Assembly (NCBI GenBank): GCA_022496205.1
Contig: WTXD01000038.1
Coordinates: forward strand, 124,001-188,000
Direction: 5' to 3'
Length of the DNA: 64,000 nt
From: Gloeopeniophorella convolvens
Taxonomy: Eukaryota > Basidiomycota > Agaricomycetes > Russulales
Positions 10,991 through 22,419 of the stretch are shown piece after piece (position 1 is the stretch's first letter; each line of letters begins with the position of its first letter). The notes below the pieces were generated by a model that saw only the letters and a list, made by a program, of their open reading frames with translations, did not search any database and was not told the DNA's origin. The translations under genes were made by a program, and so were the position numbers.

Positions 10991-11653
10991 TCGAAGGACC
11001 TTCAATGGGATAAATCTAAATATCCCATTGAGGGTCCTGGGGGCTGATTTTCGCTCCCATGCTCTGAAGCCCCGTATATACGTTCTAGTATGCATTACCG
11101 ATGCATTCCCCAACTCTGAGATTTTTCTGTTCAGGACTGAGTGTACCAGAGTGAAATCGAGATCGAGGTCAACGCCCCGCGAGAATGACCCATAGATTAG
11201 GCACCCTGCTGCCGGAGGCAAACGGTGATGGCACCACCGTATCGCTCGTGTCGCCTTGCATGCTGCGATTAGATTGCGACTCATGTGCGGAGCTTGACCT
11301 CAAATGTCACACTTCAGCTTCTCCGGAGAGGCACATCGTGCTCGAGCATCTCTGCGTGCCCAGACGCCACTGAAACCATGCAGATACATCACAGATAGCA
11401 TTAAAACTATGTCTACCGAGTTTGAAGCACTCCCATGGGACTGATTCAGTGGTTCCTGACCAAATAATGGTTGGATTTGTGTACCCTCGTATAGATGATT
11501 CATCGTGCGGTGGGAAGTCCTTAGATTGATTTGTGATGCACAGGACAGATTGAATAATACCACAGAGCATTGAATCAAAGTTACAAATATATCTGATGAG
11601 TAGTCGTTGAGCGATTCATGGATCTGTGTTTCATCCCATTGAGGGTCCTTCGA
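10991..11653. mobile_element. non-autonomous Tc1/mariner-like element (MITE) with TA target duplication
   Basis: The left end TCGAAGGACCTTCAATGGGA (10991-11010) and the right end TCCCATTGAGGGTCCTTCGA (11634-11653) are inverted repeats of 20 bp with one mismatch. Both ends are flanked by TA (10989-10990 and 11654-11655), the target-site duplication of Tc1/mariner elements. The 663-bp body has no transposase-like frame. Just inside the left end is a second inverted copy of the terminus (11021-11038), which with 10995-11012 forms an 18-bp hairpin with an 8-nt loop. Confidence 0.85.
10995..11038. repeat. hairpin at the left end of the element
   Basis: AGGACCTTCAATGGGATA (10995-11012) pairs with TATCCCATTGAGGGTCCT (11021-11038) with one mismatch around 8 nt. 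The second arm carries the same base variant (GAGGG) as the right terminus at 11634, so it may be a remnant of a second element end. Confidence 0.85.
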
Positions 11654-11655
11654 TA

Positions 11656-12409
11656 GTAGGCACGCGAACTGAGAACGGACCTCTATTTGAGTCCCCCGAC
11701 GATCCGTCGGTACATCGTGCGGTTTATCGATTACGATCGCGTGCTCGCCGTTCTGCACCGGGGTGGGGTGATTGCGCCGGTCGCGGTCACATCTGATTCC
11801 GTTGCTGACCTTATGCTGATCGTGGAAGACGACTGTTCCGCGATGGTCCGAACATCTCCGTCAAGAAGTTCGAGTCTTTCAATCCTCGTGATCAGCGGCA
11901 CTGATACCAAATAGACAGGTAACACAAGGTTGGCTATTGAGTATATGTAACCAGATGGCTTTGAGAACACACATCGAGATACCAACCATCTCTGGTGCTG
12001 CTGGTCAAGCTGCTGGCAATCGATCTGCGCTCCCCAGCAGCAACGTCACGGTACGCGTGTACGTGCGCCGTCCCGCGTCACATGTCACATGTCACATGTC
12101 GTCTATCCTTACTTAGTTACCGTGATCGAGAGAGTACGTACCGACGGACCAGTTCCCGTGCATAAGTATTGCGTAGCGTTTATTCAGGAGTCCGCCAAGT
12201 TCCGGAGACCTGGTCCCCACGCAATCATTAAGTATGTTAACTCCCAGATTTTCATTGATCAAAGCTCCATAATCGTAAAGTGATCCGTTAGCAGAAACCA
12301 GACAACACCTCCTGGTCGCCTTTGCTTGCAATGTTCTGGCTCTTACCGCCCTTGATCGTCGTGAACCTACATCGAAGTTATTCAGCACCGGCCATCCAGC
12401 TGCATGTCG
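11656..12409. other. intergenic with a 7-bp tandem repeat
   Basis: No gene recognised. At about 12078-12099 the heptamer TCACATG is repeated three times. The gap follows the transposable element and ends at the stop of the minus-strand secreted protein gene. Confidence 0.5.
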
Positions 12410-13173
12410 CTAAAATACGCACGTCGATTTACCGCCGGCCTTGGTCGACGTCTGCTTCACCACGGTACGGATGACCTTGGCGCGGAAGTTATCCAGCGGG
12501 GTCTTGCCATCCGCACCGGCTTGCACGCCCTGGATGCCGACATCGCCCGGTTCGTTGTCCTTCGTCACAAAGTCCGTGGCCTGCTGCGCGGTTGACGTCG
12601 TCTCGAAATCCTTCGTGGCTGCTGCAATGGCCGCCCGCGTGCCGGCAGGCAACACATAGATCGTCGGGACACGGCCGGGAATCTTGCCACGCTGGACCTT
12701 CGACGCATCAGTGGAGATCCACTTGTACGCCTGGTCGTCGAAGTTCTACACATGGATGGTGAGCGGGGTGGGAGCCGAGAAATTGGGTCGCCCGGGCTCA
12801 CCTCAGCCGGGTTCCCCTTAGTGCTAACGCGGGGGGGAAGTTGGAGGATGCTCGTCGAATTCAAAACGTCTGGCGTCTCATAACGGAAGAAGAACTCCTC
12901 GTTTCCGCGAGCTTCAATATCCTGGAAATTACGGGAAGAGATGTCTGAAGCATCTGCCAGGCTGTACGACGTGCAAATGGGAGTGTCGTCAACCTTAAGA
13001 TTACAGCACATCAGTCCATAACATGGGCAAACAGTCACACTGAAAGTACTCACAGTGTCGATTCCAAGATCACCCTCGATGCTGCCCAGCAGGCCAGGCG
13101 CTGGCAGTGGCGCTGCACGGACGAAAACGCTCACGAGGGAGATAGAGGCGAGCAGGAAAGCGTTAAGGCGCAT
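12410..13173 (-). CDS. small secreted protein of unknown function
   Basis: The ATG at 13173 opens a signal peptide (MRLNAFLLASISLVSVFVRA) with cleavage probably after ARA/AAP. Three exons (13173-13054, 12993-12802, 12745-12410) give 120, 192 and 336 nt, 215 aa with the stop, all in phase. The mature protein has few cysteines (one near ICTSY, one at the very end in KSTCVF). The last exon contains NFDDQAYKWISTDASKVQRG and an Ala/Thr/Lys-rich C-terminus. I do not recognise the family. It is not a hydrophobin, since the eight-cysteine pattern is absent. A TATAAAAGG on the minus strand (about 13322-13330) lies about 150 bp upstream. Secretion is predicted from sequence; an effector-like or wall-associated role would be guesswork. 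Confidence 0.82.
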
Positions 13174-13321
13174 TTTCAAGAACGAGATGAGGATTCAAGA
13201 AAGGTTGACGTAGAGTCGTGGAAGAAAACCGAGGACTAGGAGCTTGAGAAGCGAAGAATGAAAGAGTGGGTGGACAGCCGGATCAACCGAGTCGTGGAGA
13301 GACATGACACGTCCCGCAAGA

Positions 13322-13330
13322 GCCTTTTAT
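13322..13330 (-). promoter_or_regulatory. TATA box of the secreted-protein gene
   Basis: The plus-strand CCTTTTATA reads TATAAAAGG on the minus strand, about 150 bp before the ATG at 13173. It is a near-perfect TATA consensus. Confidence 0.55.
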
Positions 13331-14662
13331 ACTGTTGGCCCACCTGGATGTTTCAAATACAGAGCGAGTCCAAGGGAGTCCAATGGCCATCAAGTTTGCT
13401 TGATCTCAGTTGGTCTCTCTGCAGGAGGAGAGGTCAGATTCGAGATAGATCGGCGTGCACGTCAATTCGCCGATCACTTTTGAGCAAGCTACCAAGAGTG
13501 AGCACATTCCACCTGCCTTGTCCTGATCCTGATGACCGGTACCAATGCCGCTTGGCGCCGAGCGTTGCAACACATGGTCAATCGTGGAGCGGCGCGCGTG
13601 GACAGTTTTGTTTCGAGTCGTTACGGGAAGCCACCTGCCCATTCCGGGCAACACTGAGCCTCGAGTCTCCTCCCCGAGCACAGAAAACGTTTCACAATTA
13701 CCGCATCGAGTTGCGGAAACTCTCTCAGGGATCAACTGCAGTATACACTGCCCACGGCCATCTTCACGGCATGATGGGGCCTGCGTCAACCTGTACGGAC
13801 GTCACAGGCCAAACTCTTGGCTAGTGCTTCTGAGTTACTTTTGAGGCAAGTTAATGCAGTTGCACGAATTCAGCGGACTCACTGAGACTCACTGTAGGCT
13901 ATTTCGCGCACCAGTTTCCTCTGGAATTTGCACGGCGGTCCTCAGAAACGTTATCCTGCCGGCCGGGCTACGAGGAGCTACGTACCCAGGAGCGGTTTAT
14001 ATGACCAGCCTCTTCTCGGGCTGAGTGCCTGCTGCTGCGCACCGAAGAGCCGAAGCTATGGTCCGCGTGGCACTGGCCCACGGGGCAACCGTTGCACGCG
14101 GTTGATCCCTTGAACTTGGTTTTGGTGGTAGGTCGGGGCGTTGACACGACCGACCCTGCTGGTAACTGCTCGTCATGTCTCGTGATTGGCGCTGGTGTCG
14201 GGCACTCCGGGCTTGCCCCAAGGTCTGAACCAAGGTGGCATGGCCAGCCGCGAGCTAGCCACACTTCGGCTTGATACGTTTTGACAGATGTTCAACATCC
14301 AATGTCTCTCTCCGACCCTGGGATGTTCGAACAGACCATCGAGATTTCTCCGCCGCCTGCAGCGGCCTGTTGGAGTATTAATCTCGTTCGGCAACTTGAT
14401 GTAATGCCATGTGACCTCACAGCGAGTAAAGATAGTTATATCGTATCTTGGTACACGGCCAAGTGCCAGAACGTCCTGAGGTTGCTTTTTACAAAAGTCA
14501 CCGCATTTTGGGCGGTGTTGAGATCTGGGGGGTGATTTGCGCTGGCCGAAGGTTGCAGCACGGTGGGATTCGGTTTGAATGACGGTACGGCCACAGGTTG
14601 AATAAGCAGGTCGAGCACGGGTTCGAATGCCACCGGCGCTGGCCGAACCTCGAGGACAGCAT

Positions 14663-14693
14663 CAAAACCATCCTCAGCCTGAGGATGGTTTTG
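14663..14693. repeat. perfect 15-bp-arm palindrome
   Basis: CAAAACCATCCTCAG and CTGAGGATGGTTTTG flank a single C. Related words recur nearby: ATCCTGAGGAT near 14966, CAACCTCAGGTTG near 14943 and TCTCAGGATG near 15062. It could be a decayed mobile-element end or a protein-binding site. Confidence 0.8.
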
Positions 14694-15214
14694 GTCGCTT
14701 AGACGGAAAAGGAAGCAGCCCCTGCCCGGCATCAGCGGCATATCGGACTGCCAAAGTGGATGACACATCGTTGCAGCTGGCCCAAAATCCGTCTGCAAGT
14801 CGCGTTGCTCGTAAGTATGTTCAGTTGATTGTGCAAAGGCCCCTGGTGGTCTCCCCAATAGAAAGCAGGCTGAGACAGGTGACGGACTTGAATGACTAAG
14901 TTCTCGGCTAACCTCGCGTCCTGATTACAGCCTGCAACGCAACCTCAGGTTGGACTGAGAGCATCCTGAGGATCAACCTCAGCTATCCTGGCGCGTCATG
15001 TACAAAAATAATCTCGTTTTGTCGCCACAGCCATCCTCTGTCATACGTCTCCCAGGCCAATCTCAGGATGCTCCCACCACTTGGCCGTGTATACTATTCC
15101 CCACGCGTTTGTAACGAGCTCCGTCAAACGCGATAACTCTTGTTACTTTCCCGCTGCGACAGATACCCGCTTCTCACAACATGCAGTGTGCAAGCTTAAT
15201 GTGGTCTTCAAATC

Positions 15215-15568
15215 ATGCCACCTTCGCCATCTCATACGGCGAGTCCAATTGGAGGATCACTTCAGCTTCAGACAGCTTCAACGTCCACCATTCATGATCA
15301 CTTCCGGATCCCGCACCCAAGACATCCCTCATTTTGCTCTAGTTACTCTGATAGACTGCATTTACTTCAGATACATTCAACGCCCGAAGAGAAGCAAATA
15401 TTCAGTGCTGGAGTGCAAGTCGCGTTCCGCGCTCGGACTCCCGAGCGGGCCGACTTCCCGGATCCCTTCCCGATGCCCCCGCTAACTCCCACTTCCGCCT
15501 CGTTCGACCACATCCTCCCTAGTTCCCGCATACAAAAATCGGCTCCCAGTCTCGCCTCCACTCAATGA
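15215..15568 (+). CDS. possible small S/P-rich protein
   Basis: An uninterrupted 117-codon frame is rich in Ser and Pro and, in its second half, has strong GC preference at third codon positions (for example the stretch reading FPDPFPMPPLTPTSASFDH). That is the main reason to list it. No domain is recognisable and no intron is needed. It could be a real short gene, the last exon of a longer one, or chance. Confidence 0.3.
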   Translation: MPPSPSHTASPIGGSLQLQTASTSTIHDHFRIPHPRHPSFCSSYSDRLHLLQIHSTPEEKQIFSAGVQVAFRARTPERADFPDPFPMPPLTPTSASFDHILPSSRIQKSAPSLASTQ

Positions 15569-16716
15569 CGACGCGCAGCAAAACTACGCAATCAACGACG
15601 CAGTTATGACGGACGCGCGGTCATTATAGTACGTTTTTGTTGTGTCTGGCCTTTCGTGCCCCAACTCCCGAAAACCCATGTGATTGCCCCATTGTAAATA
15701 CACTAAAACTACCATATAGTCCTGTAGTATAAAATGTAGTATGTACCAGCTACGAATAGCAGCGTTTCCACATTTCACGTTGCCCTCTTTCCTCGCGCTC
15801 CCTTCAGTCACTTGCCCTACCCCTTCTTGACTTCGCTTCGCGCCGCTGCGCGCCCCCGTTCCGGACCTCCACATCGCACCATTCAGGATATGAATGGAGG
15901 AGCAGCTTGATATGATTATGGTCTATGATTCTGTGTACATACATACAAGCCAGGTGCTATCGCGAGTCGGGGACTGGCACTTAGCAGCCTCGGCTATCTG
16001 ACTGAACATGCATCAGCACGAGTTTCAAGAGTCCACGCCAGGCTTTTGCATGGAATAGCAGCCAAGGGCTGGCTGCCAGCATCTGATCATGACTCTGAGC
16101 CCACTGCGGCCGGGCAAACTCGTCATATGACCGCGTCGACTGCCAAATTGGGATTAATCTGGATGCGCTTTACACTTACACGTGTCCAACCACCTACCAT
16201 CGTCGACTTTGTCGAACACATCTTGACGAGTATAACTAGCACCGAGCTTCATCCATCGTGGCAAACCCGAGTCCTGTGAGACCACACTCTTCCCCCCCCC
16301 CCCGAGCTCTCCAGGGTCACACATGCCCACGGTGCACTTCCACGGCGGATCCACCCTCATCTGAACCGAATGACGCCTTACCCACGCAACCGGCAAGTGT
16401 CCTTACAAACGCAGACGCCCCGGCGCCAGAGGGCCTGTGCGCCTGGACCATTGAACGCATATACTGTATTACCTCTGCTGACACCCGCAGCGCGACGCAC
16501 GCGAACGTGGAAGCCTGACAGCGCGGCGTGGGGGCTGGTAACGGCATCGCGGCGCCGCTGCGCGCGGAAAACAACACGCGTTATTTGGGGTCCAAATGGC
16601 ACGCTGCGGAACGCGCTCCTGTGATACTTAAAGGCGCGAAACCCGGGCAACAGGCACTACCACGCTGGTCGGCTCTACATCTTCATCGACTCGAGTTAAA
16701 TCACTTTCTTTCTGCC
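15569..16716. other. intergenic, poly-C tract
   Basis: No gene recognised. A C12 run lies at 16292-16303. The last part is presumably the promoter of the gene starting at 16717. Confidence 0.5.
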
Positions 16717-17983
16717 ATGAACGACTTCGTCTACTCAATCCCGAAGGCGTCGTTCTCCGTGAATGGGCAATGCATTCAGATCATCCAGGTGTGCTACTGT
16801 GGTTGATGCTATGATGGCGTGTTGGTGTCTGAAGTTGGTCAACCCTGCAGCCGACATTTGGACGGCTCTCATTCAATGCCGCGGTATGTGCCCACGTGTG
16901 CGGGACGAACTTTTTCGACACTGAGCAGTCATTCGTGCAGGATGATGTATCGAAGAGGATACTGCTCGCACAAGTGCAAGCCGACCAGACTTACCCTCCA
17001 GATCGGAAAGCTTGGTACGATTCTCGCCACAATAGTTTATATTGGGGCTGACAGCGCCTGCGCCAACTTGGCAGGTTCCTCGAATACAGGCACGTGCCTG
17101 AGTCTCTGCAAAAGTAAATCAGGTCACTCACCTGGTCCGATCAGCGAGAGGGCCTCCGGCTTGGACGTCAAAGTGCGTATGGTCTACTGTTCAATGCACC
17201 ACCTGGTGATTGACGGCTCCCAGATGCCGAACGAGAATTTCGCGATCGTGCGCAGCTCGCGTGCGGAAAGCACGGTGAAAGACGTGAGTTTTGTTTACCC
17301 GCCTATCACCACGCGATGCTGAAGCCGGCTTCGAAAGGATGTCCTTGCTGTCCTCCGCCGCTCTGTTCGGCGCTTCTTCTTCGATGTGAGGCACGCGCTG
17401 TCCATCCGGATCGATCATGGAATCTCATGTTGAGCAGGAGAGCGACATCTCAGCGGTGCAGGCCGCGTTCGCCGCTTTGCGGAAGGAGAAAAACGCTTCC
17501 GTGCGTGAGGCTTTGAACGACAAAGCCATCTCTGGCAAGACGGCGTGTATAGAGGTGTGCTCCAGCCCCCGGCAATTACCACTACGTATTGCGCCCCATT
17601 ATTGACGCGCGCATCACAGGTGCAAATACTTTCAGTCGAAGATGACTACGATGTGAGTTGCGACAGTATGGTCCCCATTAACGTCGTGTTTACCTTGATG
17701 TACCAAAGGTGACTTTCAGTATGTGTCTATGCTTTCTGCCGGCAAGCTCGGTCTTCTCAAACGTCACATCCTGGGCCCTACAGAGTCCGCCTGGTTTCAT
17801 CTAAGTATGTGGCTCTAGATCCAATTTTCCGAGGCTTCTCTGACCATCCCATTATATAGCCTCTCGCACGGAGATTGATGACGTGCTCTCACATCCAACG
17901 AGCTCTCCCGACGTCGTCCTTGAGTATGGTACGTCCGAACATGCACAGACGTAGTTTGAGTGTCGGCTCACTTAGGTCCTTAG
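16717..17983 (+). CDS. unrecognised small protein, family member A (paralogue of the gene at 24.3-25.7 kb)
   Basis: Twelve exons (16717-16788, 16851-16883, 16941-17014, 17075-17089, 17145-17172, 17224-17283, 17338-17385, 17435-17554, 17620-17652, 17720-17804, 17860-17928, 17976-17983) sum to 645 nt, 214 aa. I do not recognise the family. There is no signal peptide or membrane segment. Landmarks are NGQCIQIIQ near the N-terminus, DVSKRILLAQ, a tryptophan-ending exon, SDISAVQAAFAAL, and VQILSVEDDYD near residue 155. The model is supported by the minus-strand paralogue B, whose exons of 33, 74, 15, 28 and 33 nt match this gene one for one, with RRIMLAQ and VQTLTAEDSGD in the same places. The intron at 17090-17144 uses a GC donor (CAG|GCACGT). 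The last exon is the weakest part; another acceptor would extend the protein to a stop at 18126. Confidence 0.75.
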
Positions 17984-18755
17984 CACCTAACATTGGTATC
18001 TGTATGTGGCGTCCAATGTCAATGTACTGGCAGCGTCTAACCACATTCAGTGAGCCAATCCATCGCGGAGGAAACAAGCGACGAGGTCTCAGAGCTCTCT
18101 CAGCGATACCTGGAGGTACAGTATAGCCCTTGTCGATCATCACCAGCATCTCATCGTTTGTTAGACTGGCATACAATCATTCAGGGCTTGAAGCGTGAAG
18201 CTTGATACCTCTGCCGCGGAGACCTAGTTCAGGTCCCCGCGTACGGACCGCCCGCCTTCAACGGAGCGCGGGCCTCGGCCCTTGTTTATTTGGTCATCTG
18301 TATCCTCGCGACGATGTCGTACGGGTCATTCCTCTGTCCCTTGCATGGATGTTTTTTCTATCATACAGTTCTCCCAGAGCACGGGCATGTATTTGTACAA
18401 TACCAGGGATGGTTGTAAAACATGTCCTTTCGCCCCTAGTATCGGGCATTTGACAAACTGCCGGCTCGATCCTGCGGTACGTCCTTTGTTAGCATCAGAA
18501 GTACATCAAAGGTGTCTGCGAAGATGATTGATAGGGGCGATCTCGGGAGCGATATAGTCGAGACTACGTATCAGAGTTTGCGTCGAGGTTGCTATACGGG
18601 CCCGAAGCTTGAGTCGGTGGTGTGCGATTCCTTGGAGACTTCTGCCGGCGGAGTTGGCTTACATAACGAGACACGCCCACTTATGATGAGTGGCAGAAGC
18701 TGGTCCACAATCACACACAAGATCTACTCGCTGACGCCTAACACCCACAGCGACG
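17984..18755. other. intergenic
   Basis: The 3' flank of gene A and the upstream region of the F-box gene at 18756. An open stretch to 18126 could be an alternative end of gene A. No other feature seen. Confidence 0.45.
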
Positions 18756-20559
18756 ATGGCACCCAGTTCGTTGCTCGATATCCCGCCAGAAATCATCAGC
18801 TATATCCTCTCATATCTTCCGTTTCGCGACATCGTCACATGCAAGCTCACCTGTCGGACACTGAACCGACTCACATGTGACTCTGTCTTGCGCTACCTCG
18901 TCCAGCTCGAGCGCTCCGGCGTCAACGATGACTTGGGCCCCGGACTACCCTATTCCGAGCGTCTCGCGACTCTCCAACGACGAGAAGATGCCTGGGCAAT
19001 GCTAGATTTCCGCCGCACGGTGCGCGCTGTAGTTCCGTTCGATTCGACGGGCATATACGACTTCACGGGTGGCGCGTTCCTCCTCGGCACGCGCCTGTAT
19101 CACACGAGTCGCCGCCCCACTGTGGGTTATTCCTATGTGTTGCTTCCATCACTCGGGGGTGCGCCCGACGAGCAGCTACGATGGATTGGACATAGCCTCG
19201 GGACGCAGATCCTCGACGTCGGGCTTGCCGTGCACGAGCACGACCTCATCGCGGCGCTGACAGCGTGCGTGCATCGCACGTGTATTGTGGCTGGGAATCT
19301 GATGCATGCTGCAGGAAGGCAGACACGGGATACGCCGCGGACCGACTACTGACGCTCGAGATCCAGCTACTAAGCTTCTCCACTGGGCAGCCACACCCGC
19401 TCGCGGAACACGCTAATATTTTCATCGGAAACAAGAGCTTGCTCCTCGGGCATTGCAACGTCTTGATTGAGATCGTCGGGGAGTACCTCGCGCTGCTCAT
19501 CACGTTCCCATGGGCGCGGGAGGAGGACGAGGACATGTTCTTCCTCGTGCATTGGAAGAAGGGCAAGGCGCACTTCGTGGGTCCTTGGCTCTCACCTGAT
19601 CCACCACTCCTGACACGGTCGTCTAGCTCCAATCTCCTAAATGGGGCGCCTATGCGTACTTCAGCTTCCTCTCGGAAGACACGTTCGTCATACCAAATTT
19701 GATCCAAAATACGCTCGAGATCGTCCAGATAGTCCTCGACGGCGCCGGCGACGACGACGGCGAACCCACACCACGCCTTGCACCACTCTGCACGCTTAAC
19801 CTACCTCCTCTCACCCAGCATGCAGCCATTATCCGCCTCGGCTGTCGTGCCGAGCCGAACCCCATAGGCAATGGAGCACTTGCGCTCCCCGCGCCCTTGC
19901 GCCGCCCATTTCGCGACGCGCCGCGTGATGCCATCGTCGTCTTCAATCTGCTCGTCGAGGACGCGCACCTGCATGGACAGTTCCACTTCCCCGAGACGCG
20001 CCCATTCACATTCATCGTGCACCGCAGCGCGCTCCTCGCGCTTGCGCATGGCGGGGCGCGCGAGCTACCCTGGGCTACGTGGGGTCCCGCAGTGACGCGC
20101 TGGTTCGAGAGTGACCCCGCCGCACTGCGCTGGATCACGACAACAGCGGGCCAGCGCGCGGTCGTGATGGAGGATGCCCACAAGACGTCCATCATTGTGC
20201 GCGACTTCAATCCGTACGCGGTGCGCGCCGCCCGTGCCCGTTGGAGCGCTCAGGCCGGTGGCGCGGTCGTGGAGGAGGAGCGGCTGCCCAATGGGAATAT
20301 GTTGCGCATTGTCGACAGGGAGAGCGTTCTGGCGCGCGGTTCTGTTTTCAAGGAAGATGTACGCTCTGCGCTAGCGTACGTTGAGGTGCGGACGAGGGAG
20401 AAGTACGAGTACGAGGGGGTCTTGATTGACGAAGAGCGGATCCTTGGGTTGAAAGTGAGTATCTGCCGCTGGTGCGCAGGTGCAGTTCTAATGGTTTCGC
20501 AGACGAATCAAGAAGATGGGATAGGGATCTCATCTTTTGATGTTCATATACTGGGGTAG
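18756..20559 (+). CDS. F-box protein, family copy 2 (intact)
   Basis: F-box proteins recruit substrates to SCF ubiquitin ligases through Skp1. The F-box is at residues about 6-45 (LLDIPPEIISYILSYLPFRD). Four exons (18756-19264, 19315-19576, 19627-20454, 20503-20559) sum to 1656 nt, 551 aa. After the F-box comes the family block SGVNDDLGPGLPYSERLATL, then a long region that probably forms a beta-propeller-like substrate domain, with an internal landmark MFFLVHWKKGKAHF and a late block VVMEDAHKTSIIVRDFNPYA. The last 19 codons lie in a separate small exon (DGIGISSFDVHILG), an arrangement shared with the 46.4-kb copy. The C-terminal part is very GC-rich. No target can be inferred. Confidence 0.92.
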
Positions 20560-21106
20560 ACGGTGTCGTCACGTTCACTGACAATGGGTCTGCTTGGCTT
20601 TTTGGGCTGCCGCGTATCGGGTAACCGGGAACTGTTATTGTGTACGAAATACCCTGTATGTAATACTAATGCGCCGCCTTGTAACTGTAACACGGACCTG
20701 ATGTAGTATGTATACCATCTAGCCCACTTAACTGTGGCCCTGTTTTCCTTGTCGGATGGTTGCTTCATGGATGAGCCTTGTCAATTCACTGAAGAAATGC
20801 AGCGTTCATGATGATGCGGAGAGTCCGGCGAGTCGGAGCGCCAGTCCGGCCCACGACTCCCACGACCCATTCGATAGTCCGACGGGCGTCTAAACGCGGC
20901 TACTTACTCCCGACACTGCGTGAACAACCCCAACGGCGTCGCCCCGTCCAGCCTCCTCACCACCACCACCACCACCTAGGGCACCCGGGGCCATTTCACG
21001 CTCGAGTTAGCTCTCGTAGCTTGGTGTCGACGTGCAGAAAGCTTCCGCAGAACAGCCTACACACTCCCTGATTTGTTGCGGCTACACTCACTATTCAATC
21101 TCCCCA
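20560..21106. other. intergenic with (CAC)n microsatellite
   Basis: A CAC repeat of about six units lies near 20958-20975. The rest is the F-box 3' flank and the promoter of the MBOAT gene. No gene recognised. Confidence 0.5.
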
Positions 21107-22419
21107 ATGGATCAACTATATCAACTATCGTCGTCCATCCAGGCTAACCTCCCGGACGCGACCCTCCGCAAGACGCTCACACTTACAGATGTCTTCCCGG
21201 TCATTCTGTGCTACTACGCACACGCCGTCATGGCCATGCTGCCCGGCACATTCTGGTTCCGCGTCGCGCTGCTCCCGGTCACGATATGGCTGGCATGGGA
21301 TGCAGGGGTCTCTCTCAACTTCACCGAGTTTTTGGCCAATACGCTTGGTCTTGCCAAGGACCCTATGCGCATCACCCATCTAAACTTTATCTTTGTGGTG
21401 AGTGCCGCTCCGACGTGTTCCGGCAGGCCCCTGGTTCTGAATGGCGCTGTTAGTTGGCAATGTGGGCGATCGCGCACAAGTCATTCGAGTGGACATTCAT
21501 TATCAAAAAGCCCATTCGGAGATACCAGACGCCGAAGGACGGGAAGACGCTGGTCGAGCGGCCACTCACCATCTCGAACCTCTTTCTCGACGCGGCCGAC
21601 CTGCTCTTCAACCACCGCGGGCTCGGCTGGAACTGGTCTTCGGATCCCTTCCCGCGCGAAGGAGTGGAGGCACCAGCGATTCCGATACAACTCCTCAAGC
21701 TCTTTGTGAAGATCACCTCGCTCGACGCGGCGCACTACCTCATACAGCTCATGCGCCCAACCGCGTACCGCCTCGAGGGCGATACCATCTTCGACAACAC
21801 ACTCGAGCCACTCCCGCGCGCCGCACAAGTCTCAGCAATCTCGCTCTGCGGCATGGTCGTCATCTACTCCTCCGTTGACATCATGTACGCCGTCTGCGCG
21901 CTCTTCGGCCAAATCTTCCTTGGCCAGTCCGCCTCGCAGTGGCCACGCATCGCCAACCGGCCCTGGCTCGCCATGTCCATCACCGAGTTCTGGGGCCGCC
22001 GCTGGCACCAGTTCTTCCGCCACCTGTTCGTCGTCTTCGGCTCCCGTCCTGGCTCGAAGATCGCGGGCTGGCCTGGCTCAATCATGGGCGCCTACCTCGT
22101 CTCGGCCGTCATGCACGTCTGGGGTCTCTGGGGCCTCGGGCGCGGCACCGAGTGGACGCACACCGGCGGGTTCTTCATCATGATTGGCCTTGGGTCCATC
22201 TTTGAGCGCCAGTTCAAGATCTGGACGGGCAAGACGGTCACAGGCGTGCCCGGCACGTTGTGGGCGATGGTGTGGCAGCTCATCTGGGGCTCGGGCATGG
22301 TCGACGCGTGGGCGCGCCGGGGGATGATTGCGAACGACTTCATTCGTAAGGAGATACGCGTCGGCAAATTGCTTGTGGACGTCGTGCTGGCCATTGTCGC
22401 CAAGGCCAGAGCTCTTTGA
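21107..22419 (+). CDS. membrane-bound O-acyltransferase, wax-synthase-domain type
   Basis: Two exons (21107-21397 and 21454-22419) give 418 aa; the 56-bp intron has perfect ends. About eight hydrophobic segments are spread over the length. The key block is ITEFWGRRWHQFFRHLF, with the W/H-rich motif of wax-synthase-like MBOATs (PF13813 type), followed by a likely active-site histidine in SAVMHVWGLW. Such fungal proteins transfer acyl groups to alcohols, sterols or terpenoid scaffolds in the ER membrane and sit in some terpenoid clusters. Here no terpene cyclase, P450 or other pathway gene is next to it; the neighbours are F-box genes. The substrate is therefore open. Confidence 0.92.

Larger units (their letters stand above)
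13174..15214. other. intergenic, contains palindrome and CTGAGGATG cluster
   Basis: Open frames on both strands lack domain resemblance and codon consistency. The notable content is the 31-bp palindrome at 14663-14693 and scattered CTGAGGATG/CCTCAG words up to about 15072. Confidence 0.5.

Noticed and set aside
14590..14650. GGGTTCGAATGCC, resembling a tRNA B box
   Set aside because: No T-stem pairing, no A box at the right distance and no acceptor stem. Other GGTTCGA words (1694, 37605, 39756) also fail.
14436..14858. 140-codon minus-strand frame
   Set aside because: It overlaps the palindrome cluster and a plus-strand frame of similar quality, with no domain.
16292..16303. Poly-C12 tract as a regulatory or assembly feature
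   Set aside because: A simple homopolymer in an intergenic region, with no partner structure.
21107..22419. MBOAT gene as part of a terpenoid or meroterpenoid cluster
   Set aside because: No cyclase, P450, prenyltransferase or polyketide synthase within the window; neighbours are F-box genes.
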